This document shows, piece by piece, positions 35,960-47,303 of a DNA stretch of 64,000 nt. The notes under the pieces were generated by a model. The model did not search any database, had not been told where the DNA came from, and saw only the letters and a list, made by a program, of their open reading frames with translations. Source of the stretch: Theobroma cacao. Its lineage: Eukaryota > Streptophyta > Magnoliopsida > Malvales > Malvaceae. A program made the translations under genes and the position numbers. The stretch is from NCBI RefSeq assembly GCF_000208745.1, contig NC_030858.1:16389733-16453732 (forward strand), in the 5' to 3' direction. Each line of letters starts with the position of its first letter. Within the stretch, counting starts at the first letter, position 1.

Positions 35960-37200
35960 TGTTAGTGCAATAAGCTCAAGTAATGGAATTCTAAGAGGGA
36001 GAGAATTGGAAACTTTAAAAATTTGGCCATTATAAAATATTTGACACTTGTTAGTTAAAAAAAATTTCTTTGAAAAGATGAATAAAGTAATAAACCTGTT
36101 GTGAAAAACTAAATTTTAGCAATGACAAGCTCGAAAGAAGAGAATAGCTTGCACACAATATTTTTATGAAGATTCAGCCTTTTTTTCTATGTCCTCTCCC
36201 TAGCAAGCTAAAGAATTTAAAATCCACCATATGAAAATACCTTTCAAGTTTGAAGCACAACCTTTACAAAAACCTTTTTAAGGATAAGGTTCATCCTTTT
36301 TACGTTTTCTATGGTTGAAGAATAACCAACAACTCTACCTTTTAAATGGTTAAGATATAACCAATATTGATTACAATAATTAAAGATGAAAAAGCTAAAT
36401 GCCTTTCACAAGCTGATAAAGTAGGTGAAAGCTAATACAAGTATTAAATGAGTGTAGTAAGAAGAATATTTAGTTCAAACAAATACTACACTTGAAGACT
36501 TTAAAAGTTAGAGAATGAGTAAAAGAGAAATAAATGATAGAGGCTTTAATCCTTTCTTAAAGTTATGTTTCAAAGCCTTTTTACCTTCATAAATGAGATG
36601 CAAGCTTCTATTTATAATGTTGAAGCCTTTGGAGGTAGTTAGAGGAGCATTAAATGTAAAAATAATCATTTTATTGTGAGATTTGCACTCAAACAGTCAC
36701 ATTGTATCGATACATTTGAGAATATATCGATAAATTAGCCGCATTAAATTTGAAAACATGTGATAATCAGTCAATACATTTTGGGATGTATCGATAGATT
36801 TTATATAAAACCATTCTATGAAAAATTAATCGATATGTTTTAACAATGTATCAATACATGTAGCTTTGTTTAAAAGTTTGAACATTCTATTGAAAATCTA
36901 TTGATACGTGAGGTTTTGACTTTTGAAATTATGACTTTCTGAAGAACAAGTATCGAGACATAGCCAAATCTATCGATACTTGTATTAATGTATCGATGCA
37001 TTAAGAGATCTATTGATACATTCTATGTAGAATCCATTTTTGAAAGTCTTTGTGAATTGTTTTCATTTTCAAATGCTTTTGTCATTTGCTTAAATACATC
37101 AAGGGAGTTTTATACTTGTTCAAAACACTTAGAAGCAATTTTGATCATTTTTCTTTGTCATTCAAAACATAGAATAAATTTGAAAGCTATAAAGTTAACA
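35960..37200 (-). mobile_element. copia solo LTR (family 3) in the gypsy 3' LTR
   Basis: On the + strand it starts TGTTAGTGCAATAAGCTC and ends AAAGTTAACA. The target-site duplication AAGGA is perfect (35955-35959 and 37201-37205). The empty site matches the 5' LTR sequence near 24013. It carries about ten ATCGAT-centred motifs at 36703-37020, including TGTATCGATACA at 36703-36714. The terminal phrase links it to the LTR of the minus-strand copia element at 7.2-13.8 kb. Confidence 0.92.
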
Positions 37201-38055
37201 AAGGATTTTCAACTCATTAAGGTGTCTTCAACCTGGACTTAAATGTCAAGCCTTCTTTCTCTAAACCCAATATTTTTCTATGTAGGTTTTTAAAGTTTTG
37301 ACAAGATTCTTTGTTTAAAAGCTCACCAAGGTAAGGCACAGTATAAATTAGGTTATTTATTTAATGGGTATGACTTTTCAAAGAAGATTGATTAACATAT
37401 GTGGATTTAAGTGAAGATTGGTTAAGGTTTGAAATGGGTATTTAATCTACTATGAATTTATTGAAGATTTATGAGGTTATTAATGATGAATCATCCTTTT
37501 AGCTGTTCTTGAAGACTTTAGCCCTCCATAGTGAAGCAAAGTTTGGTTGGTCAAAAGTGCTCGAGGAAAAGTGCTCTTGAGTTTATGAATAAATGTGTTG
37601 TTTTGAAATTATTTTAATACACTACTAAGCATGTTTAAAGGCTTTTGGAAGTAAATAATGATTATGAAAAACTATGTGTACAAAATGCTTGTGATGTTAG
37701 ATGTTTTGAAAATCTTGATTCAAAAAGTATATGTATGTAAATATGAGTAAATACATCTTAGTTTTCATATGTGGGAGACAAGCCTTTATTTGTTTGGAAA
37801 TTTCATTTCAAAATATGTCAACCTTAATGTGTATGTGCATTGGGTATTTGAAAGTGTTTGAATAGTATCTTAATGTGAGGTTTGGTTATGACATTGGGTG
37901 ATTAGAATTTATGATGCTATATGGAACCCATGTAATAACATGTTTGAGCTTTCTACTATGGTTGTGAGTTACATGCTCCTTAGCATGTATCGAATATACA
38001 CCTTAGCATATTTGGTTTCAATGCCTTAGCATGTGTGATTATACGCCTTAGCATA

Positions 38056-39744
38056 TGTCACGACCAAAATTTCGGGCCATGACCGGTGCAATGGCCCAAT
38101 AGACATAGTCCATTAAGCCCAAGCAAGCCTATCTAGTTATCGTACTCATCATTCCATCAAATATTGCTAAGTCACATTTTATAACTTTAAATCAAAATAG
38201 TGATAGACATTGCCAACTTGTACTAGCATTACTCATTTAAAATATACATACATTGTCTACAGCATGTATTCTAATAATTTACATTAGGTTCGACTATACA
38301 CAACAAAAGAATACTCGACTTCCAGCGGAGGGACTCGTACGAATGTACAGCTACTGAATGCCGAGACACCTACCAAAAGATGGATACAAGTCTACAAGGA
38401 TACCTCATCCTAGTTACCGACTACCTCGTGATCTGAAAACATGAAGTTAAAAACGGTGAGTATAAACCCAGTGAGTGAACAAGGAAGGGAACAAGCAACA
38501 ACAAGGGAGAATTTAACATCATGATGCACCTGTTTCAAAATAATGCAATTTAGTTCCATTCATATTAAAACCCCTCATCAAGCACTTAAATGATTAATCA
38601 TTTGAAAATCATGAACCCATACATATCGAACCATTTAAAGTATGAAAGCTTCAATGATACGCAAGCAAGTCAAATATGACAACGAATCTTCACTGCAGCG
38701 GAAAGGCATTCTCGCTACAGCGACGTTGGGATTAAGTTATTAGCTGAACTAGGGTTTCTCAACTGGCCGAGGGTTTCTCACTAAACCTCCTCATTTTAAA
38801 CTTAACTCATTTAGTCCTTAATGTTGGAAGTCCATGCTCAGGTATGGTAGCAAAAAAGTGAAAAATAGGGCAGTAATTGGACAAGATAGAAGACAAAACA
38901 GAAAGTTTTTCGCTGCAGCAAGATTCAATCTTACTACAGCAAAATTGTGACCCAAAAACAGAAAGTTTCTCGCTACAGCGAGAATGAATTTTGCTACAAC
39001 GAGAAGCAACAGTGTCATTATCACTGCAGAGAAAATGCATTCTCTGTTTCTCTCTTCCAATAATTTTCAATCAATTGGTGTAATTCTCTATTTCTTTCTC
39101 TAAAATGCCTAACTAGTGAGAGAAAGTATGAAAATAAAATTTATCAAGGGTTTTGAAGTGAGAAAGTGAAAGAATACAAGGATTCTAGTCAAAAGGGTAC
39201 AAAGGTATGAAATTTAGAGCTAGAGAGAGAAAATTATGCAAGCTCCACATCAAGCTTCCATGGAGGTTGGAAGCAACGTGAAAGATAAAAAGGAAGAAGA
39301 AGAAAAAGCTGCTAGAAAATGAGAGAAGAAGTTGTTGGAAACAAGATATTTATAGCTCAAATTTATCTATTCCCTTGAAATTACGAAAATGGCCTTGATT
39401 AGTTAGCTTGTTCTCATGCAACCTTTTGTGCGATCTTTTTACTCTTTTAACATTGAGACCAAGTCCATAATGGTCTAGACATGCTCCGGTTTGCGAAACT
39501 TTAAAAATTTTGACTCGAGGTGCAAAATGACCATTTTACCCCTATTGTGAAAATTATTGCCACTTCTAGTTTTCTTCATGTTTTCATTATTACACATCAT
39601 TTATGAGGTTTTATGGCTATTTAGACCTTAAAATATTATAAAACTTTCTTCTGGGAGCTTATTAGAGAAACTGATGAAATTACCCCTAGCTTGTGTTATT
39701 ACATCTATGCCTAGTTACGAGCCTATAGAGGTCAAGGTCTCACA
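38056..39744 (-). mobile_element. short family-1 solo LTR in the gypsy 3' LTR
   Basis: It starts TGTCACGACC and ends GGTCTCACA, with a perfect target-site duplication GCATA (38051-38055 and 39745-39749). At 1689 bp it is about 930 bp shorter than the copy at 60556-63175. The missing middle contains the 42-bp repeats, while both ends, the TATA box (39347-39354) and the palindrome cluster (38690-39050) remain. It sits in the tandem ATGCCTTAGCAT array of the host LTR. Confidence 0.92.
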
Positions 39745-40805
39745 GCATATTTGGTTTACATGCCTTAGCTTGAATGTTTATATGCCTTAGCATATTTAGT
39801 TTACATGCTTAACATGTGTAGTTATATGCCTTAGCATATTTGGTTTACATACCTTGCATGTTTGGAACATGAGTATAGACTTGGAATGATGTATGATGAA
39901 TGCCTTGTGCATTTAAATATAAATGTTTAATGATGTTTGGATTTGGTTTTTCCATGGGCAATTGTTATGGATTGGATCCTTTGGTAAAGGATGGTGTGAC
40001 CTAGTTGGAGAATGTCAATTTGGGGCCTTGGAGCTCCAATTATTGGAAATAAGAAAGGAAGGATCGACCCCTAAGCCAAAAGTGTCAATCCTTAAGAGTT
40101 TGGAAGGTAACTCCAACATTCTAGAATTCAGGGGTCGACCTTTGAGGGTAAAAAAGTCAATCCTTAACAAGTAAAAAAATCGTGTAGGAATGTACTTTGG
40201 AATGTAGGGATCAACCCTTGAGAGAAACAAAGTCAATCCTTAGGAAACAAAATGCTTAAGAATTGTGTTCTGCGTTGAAGGATCAACCTCCCTTCATTAA
40301 AAGGTCAATCCCTACAGTTTCAAATGCATTGTTTTGGGTTGTTTGATTCTGTTTGATAAATTTTGTTTGGGCAATCTTAAACCAAGTTTATAAGGAACCT
40401 TGACATAAATTATTCTCTTTAAATGATCCCCTATCTAGCTTGCTCCCTTTCCCCATGTTTGCTCACCGAGATTTATATCTCACATACATGGATTATTTTG
40501 TTTTTGGATTAATAAATCTTTTATTGGCATATTCGATGAGTCTTTTCTTTATCATACTTGGTAAGTGGTTGTCAAGGCATCCGGTATATATTTACCAATT
40601 TGTTGTGCCGCTCTGTTGGTCGAGTCAAACTTTACTTTGCTTATACAAATATAAATACTAGTGAATATTTAGGCCAATGGTTGGACAAGGATATAAAGTT
40701 GAAATGTAATTATGCTTTCTCTTACATTTTACTAAATACAAACTTATATGGTTTGTTTGAAAATTATGAAATTTGTGTTACAACTTATATACTTTTGGTG
40801 TATAG

Positions 40806-41984
40806 CCAAACATAATAAGGCACGTAACCAAACACGCTAATGCGTGTAAACCACACGTGTAAGCCACCTTATTGGCAATTTCAAAATGTGAAGGCATGTA
40901 ACCCAAACATAGTAAGGGGCATGTAAACCACATCAATAATAGGAAGCTAAACTTGTTAGTACATGGGTTCCATATAACACTACCAATTCAAATCATCCAT
41001 TAGTATAACCAAACCTCATTCTAAGGTAATATTCAAATACATTTCAGTACCAAATCACATACAATTCATGCTCAACATATTTTGTAATGAAATTCCCAAA
41101 AAAGGCTTGTTCCCCATGTATGAAAACTAATATGTGGTTCCTTATATTTACATACAATACCTTTCAACTCATGATTTTTAAAACATTTAGCATCACAAGC
41201 ATTTCATACAAAATTATTCTTAATCATTATTCATGTCCAAAAGCATTTAAACATGCTTAGTAGTATATCAAAATAGTTTCAAAACAACTCGTATATTCAC
41301 AAACTCAAGAGCGTTTTTCTTCCAAAAGTTATACACATTAAATAAATAACCTAACTTATACCTTTCCTCACCTTGGTAAGCTTCCACGAAAAGATTCTAG
41401 TAAGAATTTGAAAAACCTAGAGAGAAAAACATTATGTTTTAGAAAGAGAAAGATTAAAACTTGGAAATCATGGTCAAGAGAGCTTAATGAGCTAAGATCC
41501 TTACCTTTAACACTTGAAAACCAAGATTTGATGATGGAGCTTGAATGATTTTGAGAGGCAAAGAAGAAAGAAAGAGGGGTGAAATTTTAGGGAAGAAAAG
41601 GGAGAAAAAACCAATGATAGAAGAGAAATGAAAGGATGTCTCAAGTTGGGATATTATTCAACTCATTCTATGCATGGAATAGCCCATCGTTCGACCTTTT
41701 AATGTGCATGGGTTGACCGTTGTATTCTGATGGCCAAAACTCTAATTTTTATGACTTATAAAGATCAACCCCTTTATGCTAAAGATCGACCCTTTCGATT
41801 TCAAATTGCAAAAATTACCCTTTTTCAACTTGATTTCACTCCAAACTCCCTCACCTACCCTCAAGCCTTATAATAATGGATTTGTAAAGAAAGAAATTGA
41901 GAAATTTTGAGTTAAAGGAAATGTTTCCTAAGCTCACTAAATAAATTATCCTTTTTAACCTTGTATTAAAAATTAGGGGTATCA
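40806..41984 (-). mobile_element. inverted, truncated copy of the family-2 LTR
   Basis: Read on the minus strand from 41984, it begins TGATACCCCTAATTTTTAAT and follows the family-2 LTR ('TTTAGTGAGCTTAGG', the CTTTAATAAATGA region, the ATGCCTTAC-like array) for about 1.2 kb. It breaks off at about 40806, face to face with the plus-oriented 3' LTR. The GATCGACC cluster is reduced but visible near 41690-41800. Confidence 0.75.
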
Positions 41985-42370
41985 CATGGAGCCTTGTAAG
42001 TGTATTTTTTAATTCATTTAAATTTGTGGGACCTTGTAAGAGGAGTATTTTTCAAAATTTTAAAGTTATGGAGCTTTGTAAAAGGAATATTTTTCAAAAA
42101 AAATTCAGAGTTCTTTTAGAATTGTGGAGTCTCGTAGAAAAAGTATTTTTCAATTCTTTTAAATGTATGGAGCCTCGTAAAAAGAGTATTTTTCAATTCT
42201 TTTAAAGTTATGGAGCCTCGCAGGAAGAGTATTTTACAAAATTTTTAAGTTATGGAGCCTTATATGAGGAGTATTTTTCAATTATTCTAAAATTACAAAA
42301 CCTCATTAGAGGAGAAATTTTCAAATCTTTTTAAAATTGCCCAGCATCATTCGAAGGACGAGAAACATCT
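41985..42370 (+). repeat. tandem repeat array, unit about 43 bp
   Basis: About seven imperfect units contain 'TATGGAGCCTCGTAAG' followed by 'AGTATTTTTCAATTC'. Arrays like this are common in the 3' untranslated region of Tat/Ogre gypsy elements, and a polypurine tract follows, which supports that reading. There is no coding potential. Confidence 0.75.
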
Positions 42371-42442
42371 TTTCTTAGTTTGATAATTCTGGACAAAAGG
42401 AATGTCTATGTTTATTGCATAATTCTTAATTCTCAAAAATGC

Positions 42443-43290
42443 AAAAAGAGGGGTAATAATAGACACCAATTTTGTCCAAATGTACAAAATTACAAAAATT
42501 TAAAAATAAAATAAATATAAACAAATATAAAAAATATAAACAAATTAAAAAAACTGAGAATGGGAAATACAAAAAAATAAATAAACAAAGGGTCAAATAA
42601 CACTATTTTTCGATCCCATCTCCTTTATCCCCTCTCAACTTAATCTTCATCCTATTTCCTTGATCTCCGCTCAACTTAATCTTCATTTCAATCCCTAAAA
42701 GTTTGATTAAATTTTATTTAAATGAAATTAATCAACGAATGGGTTTAAACACCCCATCAATCAACACATAAAAGACAGAAGAAAAATAGAAGAGAAATTA
42801 GCAAGAAAAAAAAGGGCATTCGTTTTCTTTTTTTTTTTTTGAATTTGCTGCATAGTTTGGTTCTTTCTAGATCTAAGGAAATTTAGGCTTCTATTTTATT
42901 TTTAAAAAAGGCTTCAATTAAAGGAAAGTAGGGATTGGAAGAAAGAAGTCGGTGTTTTTGGAAAAAAATTCGACATCGATGAGCAACAGATGACAACCAA
43001 CATGATAACAGGCAATCATCCAACATCGTATCTAGAATAGAGAAGGGGAAATGGAAGGTATATGGAGAAGCTTTGCTTTCTACAGAGAAGGGAGAATGGA
43101 AAATAAAAAGGGTGGGAGCTTGTGTATTTTCATATTAGAATCAAAATGATGTTGTTTAACTGTGCAACTCGAGTGCAATAACTTTGGACCTTATTTGGCT
43201 TAGATTTTTAAATTCATTTAGGTATGCTTCTTAATCTTTTTTTTGGAATTATTTATTTTTAAAATTACGTAATTTTATTGCTTGATGCCA
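42443..43290 (+). mobile_element. Tat-like polypurine tract and LTR fragment
   Basis: AAAAAGAGGGG (42443-42453) precedes 'AGACACCAATTTTG', a phrase typical of Tat/Ogre LTR starts. About 800 bp of AT-rich LTR-like sequence follows, sharing about 290 bp with 23092-23392. The right end is cut by the truncated family-1 LTR. Confidence 0.5.
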
Positions 43291-44294
43291 TAGTTAAACT
43301 CTTGAGAAACTCAAGAAATTCATTTTCACTGCAGCGAGAAACTTTCTGTTTCTGGGTCACAATTTCGCTGCAGCGAAAAACTTTCTGTTTTATCTCCTAT
43401 TTTGTCCAATTGCTGCCCTATTTTTGTCAATCTCGCTGCAGCGAAAAACTTCTTGTTTTATCTCCTATCTTGGCCAATTGCTGCCCTATTTTTCACTTTT
43501 TTGCTACCATATCTGAGCATGGACTTCCAACATTAAGAACTAAATGAGTTAAGTTTAAAATGAAGAGGTTTAGTGAGAAACCCTCGGCCAGTTGAGAAAC
43601 CCTCGTTCAGCTAATAACTTAATCCTAACGTTGCTGCAGCGAGAATGCCTTTCCGCTGCAATGAAGATTCGTTGTCATATTTGACTTGTTTGCATATCAT
43701 TGATGCTTTCATTCTTCAAATGGTTCGTTATGTATGGGTTCATGATTTTCAAATGATTAATCATTTAAGGGCTTGATGAGGGGTTTTTAATATGAATGGA
43801 ACTAAATTACATTGTTTTGAAACAAGTGCATCATGATTTTAAATTCTCCCTTGTTGTTGCTTGTTCCTTTCCTTGTTCACTCACTAGGTTTATACTCACC
43901 ATTTTCAACTTCATGTTTTCAGATCACGAGGCAGCGGATAACTAGGACGAGGTGTCCTTGTAGACTTGTATCCATCTTTTGGTAGGTGTCTCAGCATTTA
44001 GTAGCTGTACATTCGTCCAAGTCCCTTCATTAAAAATCGAGTCTTCTTTTTGAGATGTGTAGACAAACTTGATGTAAATTATTAAGATACATGTTATAGA
44101 CAATGTACACTTGATTAGTATGCCACTATGAGATGGCAATGTTTAATATTATTTTGATCCTAAGTTATGAAATGTGACTTAGCAGTTTATGATGGAATGA
44201 TGAACATGTCAGATTGATAGGCTTGCTTGGGCTTAGTGGACTAGGTCCATTGGGCCCATTGTGCCGGTCATGGCCTGAAATTTGGGTCGTGACA
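43291..44294 (+). mobile_element. 5'-truncated family-1 LTR
   Basis: It aligns with the reverse of 38056-39050 and 60556-61600, from the palindrome cluster to the end GGGTCGTGACA at 44294. The left end is lost, and the break lies at or just before the first CTGCAGCGAG motif (43327). It contains a perfect 16-bp palindrome TTTCGCTGCAGCGAAA at 43363-43378. Confidence 0.8.
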
Positions 44295-45000
44295 ATACCG
44301 TTTTTTCATTATCATATCCACCTCCTCTAAACCAAATAACCATGTGGTATTTGATGTAGAATCCTTGTAAAGAGACCTTGGTGCTTCCAACTGTTCATAC
44401 TCACTTGAAAATTCTAAATTTAAAGGACTCAAATTTAAAAGACTCTTATTCAGATAAGAACACTTCACAGAATTAAATTCTCTTTTGTCATTACATACTA
44501 TAATTGCATTATTTCCCAAAAATTCCTCATTATCCGAATTCGAACTCTTATCCCCAACATTTACCATCCACTTTTTACAAGAGTCCATTCTAACTTTCTC
44601 TCCCTCATTCACACTATTTGAAGAGTCCTTCCTAATGACATTGTTTTTAGTACCACCTTTCAATAAATGTGCTTGAATCTGAACAACCTTGTTTGAATTC
44701 CAACAATCTTTCTCCATCTTATCCCCTAATCTAAAAAAATGAACAAATTTAAAATTTAAATATCACTGCACTTTTGAATCAAGTTTAAATTTTGAACCTC
44801 CCTGCTCCCCTAAATCTATAAATAATTGTGCAAAAATATTTTCCACCAAGATATCATTCTCATTGCCACCATTATTAGATTTATGCCCAATCCCTCCTCA
44901 CTGTGTCCCTGTAAGACTCTTACCTCCTTTTTCACCTCTTGATTTTGAATTCAAATTTGAATTTTGAATTGTAGTTAGGATCTGGCACTCACCAACCAAA
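44295..45000 (-). pseudogene. degenerate unclassified ORF, possibly retroelement-derived
   Basis: A minus-strand frame (44268-44717, about 149 codons from a Met) is rich in Asn, Ser and Lys. Its last eight residues are encoded in the neighbouring LTR, so they are not original. The same frame continues upstream to about 45000 with two stops ('RACLVGECQILTTIQN', 'SRGEKGGKSLTGTQ'). I do not recognise the family. A linker region of a LINE ORF1 is one possibility. No domain or catalytic motif is visible. Confidence 0.3.
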
Positions 45001-47262
45001 CACGCCCTATCATTGGAGCCAAACGTTCAAGGTTATTTAATTTGTTTTTGTTATTCTCAATTTTTCATTTTTACTTTTTATTTCGTTTTATGAACATATT
45101 TAAACCCATGAAATCATTTTTAAAAAATTAACTAGGAAAAATAAAATTAAAAAATACATCTTAATTAAATTAAAAAATCATAATTATTTAGAATAATTCT
45201 TTTAAAAAAGGGGATTTTTAGGGAAGTTACAAGCGGGAATTTTCTTAAATTTTTCAAAGTGAAAAATAATGGGACTTTGCCAAAGTGTTGAAGGGAAATT
45301 TCAAAAACTATTTTTTACAAAAATTTTATTTATAAATAATTATTAAATATATATAAATAATAAATATAATAATTAAAACTCTTAATTTTCGTCAAAGTGG
45401 TGAGAAAACTCAGAAAAGTTTCTAAAAATTTATAATAATAATTCTTAATTTTTCATCAAAATGGTGAAAATCCTCAAAAAAAAGTTTCTAAAATGTAATA
45501 ATGAAATTAAATTATAATTAAGGCTTATTTAAGAAGGTTAAAAAGAAGATAGCACATGATTAATTGATACCATTCTTTGAACGATCGTTGCGAGAGTGTT
45601 AATATCTTGTTTATACATAACCATCCTCACAGACTTAAATTTATTTCGTAGATTGGAACTTATCTTTTTTAATAAATTTAAATCAAATATAAGATTTTAT
45701 TAGAAAATATAAATTTTCTTAAGCGGTCAATCATAAACTAATACAATTGATTAAAGTTCGGTATGATAATCTTAAAATTTTCAATACTTAGAAATGAAAT
45801 ATCATTGTTAAAAAGGAGCTTTGCTTCAATAACAAGCTGATCCTGTTTGGCAAGTAAGGTCGGAGTAGTTGAAGCCATTCTTAATGCACGGTAACCCCTA
45901 TCACCGTAGAAGTAGACCTTTATGGGTCCAGCTGAACTCCCCTCACACTCTCCCCTTCCCATTTCACACCTGTCCCTACCTATTCTTCGCTCATTGATCT
46001 TTATATAAATATATATATATAATTATAATTTTGTTAAATTATTTTATTTAATATATTCCAAATAATCACTTTTTCTGTTTTCTTCTTTATAATATTTTTA
46101 GTTATTGTATTTAATATTTTTATTTTTATATAATGTAATAAATAAATGAATACATAAGTACAAAAATATAAATAAATACATAAATAAGTAAAAAAAACCA
46201 TGAAATATATAGGCAATTTATTTAGTACATATAGAAAATAGATAAATAACATACATAATTATTTATGTAAAAAAATTATATCAATATATAAATAATTAAT
46301 TTTCTTTGTCAATTTTGAAGATGTGTCATTATATTATGAACAATAATTTTGAAGACAATAATTATTTTTTTTATATGATTATCATTTGATTGATTTTCAT
46401 TCCTTTTATTAGCTTTGTAGCTATGAAATGTATTACAAATCATATAATAATCCAACTTTAATTAATGTCTTTAATAATCATTTTCTCTTCATCTCACCCC
46501 ATCGTCCACACTTTTATTAGGCAAACATTGTCTCACCAATGGTTTTAATCTCCCTATTGTAACTCCTAATCTCATCGTTACGGTTACTAATCTCACCACC
46601 GCCATAGTTTTTAATCTCGTTGAATCCAACCTCACTTCTATGCTAAACTAGTCCTTAGCTATCAATGTTTTAAAAACTCTTCGATTAAACCGATCGAGTT
46701 CTATCAAATATAAATCGATTTTAATCAATTAATTTATAAATTAATATTCAAAAAATGTTTTGCAAGTGATGGAATTTGAACTCTTGCCTTGCCTTTTTAG
46801 CTTTTAAGTAAAGACATAACGTTGAGCCAAATGCACTTTTTTTTTTTTGAAGTATTGACCATATTAAGTACATATTAATAACAAATCTCAATTTCAAATA
46901 TAATAATAGGGCTCCATTTGAGCTGGCCAACTGAAACGAGAATCAACCTTCCATCGGTTCAACAACCGCTCCGTTTATTAAAATATTGCTTAGCATTTAG
47001 TTAAAAAAAATATTAAATGTTCAATAGATATTTCTTTGAACTTTTAATAAAAGAGATACAATAGCTATTGTCATGTTAGGGTTCATGTCTAATTAGAGTT
47101 TAAAGGAAAACAATAATACTTTAAATGAAAGAATACATAAAGGTAATTAGAGTTCTCAAATAATAAAAAAATTTTAAACATATTTAGTTGGGCTCTACTC
47201 ACTTTTTCCCCTCTATTCTTTTGTTTGGTTCATGCAATAGTCATTCTATTCCTAAAGAAGGC

Positions 47263-47303
47263 GAAATAGTTATTATCGACCCGCTCTTGGTAATAACTAT
47301 TTC
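47263..47303. repeat. perfect 13-bp inverted repeat (hairpin), possible MITE remnant
   Basis: GAAATAGTTATTA and its exact reverse complement TAATAACTATTTC are separated by 15 bp. Together with the surrounding low-complexity sequence this could be the core or one end of a small inverted-repeat transposon. No target-site duplication was found. Confidence 0.5.

Larger units (their letters stand above)
23393..40805 (+). mobile_element. decayed Ty3/gypsy chromovirus (Tekay/Del-like) with four nested solo LTRs
   Basis: The order is 5' LTR (23393-26182), primer-binding site, gag, protease/RT/RNase H, integrase with chromodomain remnant, polypurine tract and 3' LTR (35406 to about 40805). Solo LTRs interrupt gag (27112-28885), pol (31898-34276) and the 3' LTR twice (35960-37200, 38056-39744). 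Without them the element is roughly 10.3 kb. All coding parts carry stops and key residues are mutated. The 3' LTR lacks its last ~200 bp and meets an inverted copy of the same LTR. Assignment to Tekay/Del rests on the integrase GPY-like region and the C-terminal chromodomain-like reading. Confidence 0.85.
35406..40805 (+). mobile_element. 3' LTR of the gypsy element, interrupted twice and truncated
   Basis: It aligns with the 5' LTR from TGAAACCCC onward through the GATCGACC clusters (35595-35770; 40060-40320) and the ATGCCTTAGCAT tandem array. Two solo LTRs sit in it (35960-37200, 38056-39744). The alignment stops at about 40805, some 200 bp short of the expected terminal GTCGTGACA, where an inverted copy of the same LTR begins. 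Confidence 0.8.
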
